From: Chlorobium sp.
GTDB lineage: Bacteria > Bacteroidota > Chlorobiia > Chlorobiales > Chlorobiaceae
NCBI GenBank assembly: GCA_028278005.1
Contig: JANQFD010000113.1
Coordinates: forward strand, 1 to 6,240
DNA length: 6,240 bases
Direction: 5' to 3'
Shown here: positions 6,036 through 6,240 of the stretch, one piece after another
How the letters are laid out: each line of letters starts with the position of its first letter
Position numbering within the stretch: position 1 is the first letter of the stretch
Position numbers and translations under genes: made by a program
Notes under the pieces: generated by a model
What the model was told of the DNA's origin: nothing
Database searches by the model: none
The model's input: the letters and a program-made list of their open reading frames with translations, nothing else

Positions 6036-6240
6036 CTACGGTATATCACTCCAGGACTCGGCTTCCGGTGCTTCTTCGACAGACTCCTGCGGAACAGTTG
6101 GAGCACCGAATGTTTTCACCTCATCCGCCTCAAGTCGAGGTGCGAATTTCTGACGGCCTTCATTGTTGGCATCCCTGATGAACCACATCAGACGAACCCA
6201 ATAGATACCAAAACCGGCGAAACCGAGGTATTCGATCCAG
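6036..6240 (-). CDS. C-terminus of an unidentified membrane-anchored protein (start beyond right edge)
   Basis: On the minus strand the window's right end is open for 67 codons and stops at TAG (6038-6036). The visible part begins with an aromatic, hydrophobic stretch (residues 1-21 as seen, including LGFAGFGIYWVRLMWFI) that is probably a membrane segment, with Arg and Asp at its end (IRDANNEGRQKF). It continues into an acidic, proline-containing cytoplasmic-type tail (LEADEVKTFGAPTVPQESVEEAPEAESWSDIP). Codon use and the hydrophobic-then-acidic pattern look like a real protein. I do not recognise the family. It converges on the RiPP cassette, with a 444-base gap between their ends. Confidence 0.7.
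   Translation of the reverse strand, partial: WIEYLGFAGFGIYWVRLMWFIRDANNEGRQKFAPRLEADEVKTFGAPTVPQESVEEAPEAESWSDIP

Overview
The window holds five real genes and one short partial gene: a truncated GlgE-type maltosyltransferase, an RF2 gene (prfB) with its programmed frameshift, a metallophosphoesterase, a small cysteine-rich peptide gene followed by a PqqD-like/radical SAM/SPASM maturase, and the C-terminus of an unidentified membrane protein. The gene set and style (GlgE next to prfB, a weakly Shine-Dalgarno-dependent housekeeping gene, a moderately GC-rich backbone) would fit a green sulfur bacterium (Chlorobiota) or a relative. That placement is inference from general resemblance; the window has no rRNA or photosynthesis gene to confirm it.

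Layout. 1-1764 (minus) is most of glgE, cut at the left edge. 1765-1913 is a divergent intergenic region serving glgE and prfB. 1914-3009 (plus) is prfB, read as one 364-residue protein only if the ribosome shifts +1 at an in-frame UGA near codon 24. 3042-3860 (plus) is a calcineurin-like phosphoesterase resembling the ADP-ribose/CDP-alcohol diphosphatase group. 3861-4023 carries weak hairpins and a possible promoter. 4024-4221 and 4254-5591 (plus) form the most interesting part, a compact two-gene RiPP (ribosomally made, post-translationally modified peptide) cassette. 5592-6035 holds no convincing gene. 6036-6240 (minus) is the tail of an unknown protein.

How the parts work together. The glgE and prfB-phosphoesterase regions are housekeeping. 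In the cassette, the 65-residue precursor has a charged helical leader with a WxxPxV element and a C-terminal half with five Cys and four Tyr. The 445-residue maturase carries its own PqqD-like leader-binding domain, a CxxxCxxC radical SAM core and a SPASM domain for two auxiliary iron-sulfur clusters. The maturase is predicted to bind the leader and modify the Cys/Tyr-rich core. A hairpin directly after the precursor stop codon buries the maturase ribosome binding site, which suggests that maturase translation depends on precursor translation. No exporter, protease or immunity gene is visible beside the pair, and its base composition is more AT-rich than the genes to its left, consistent with acquisition by transfer.
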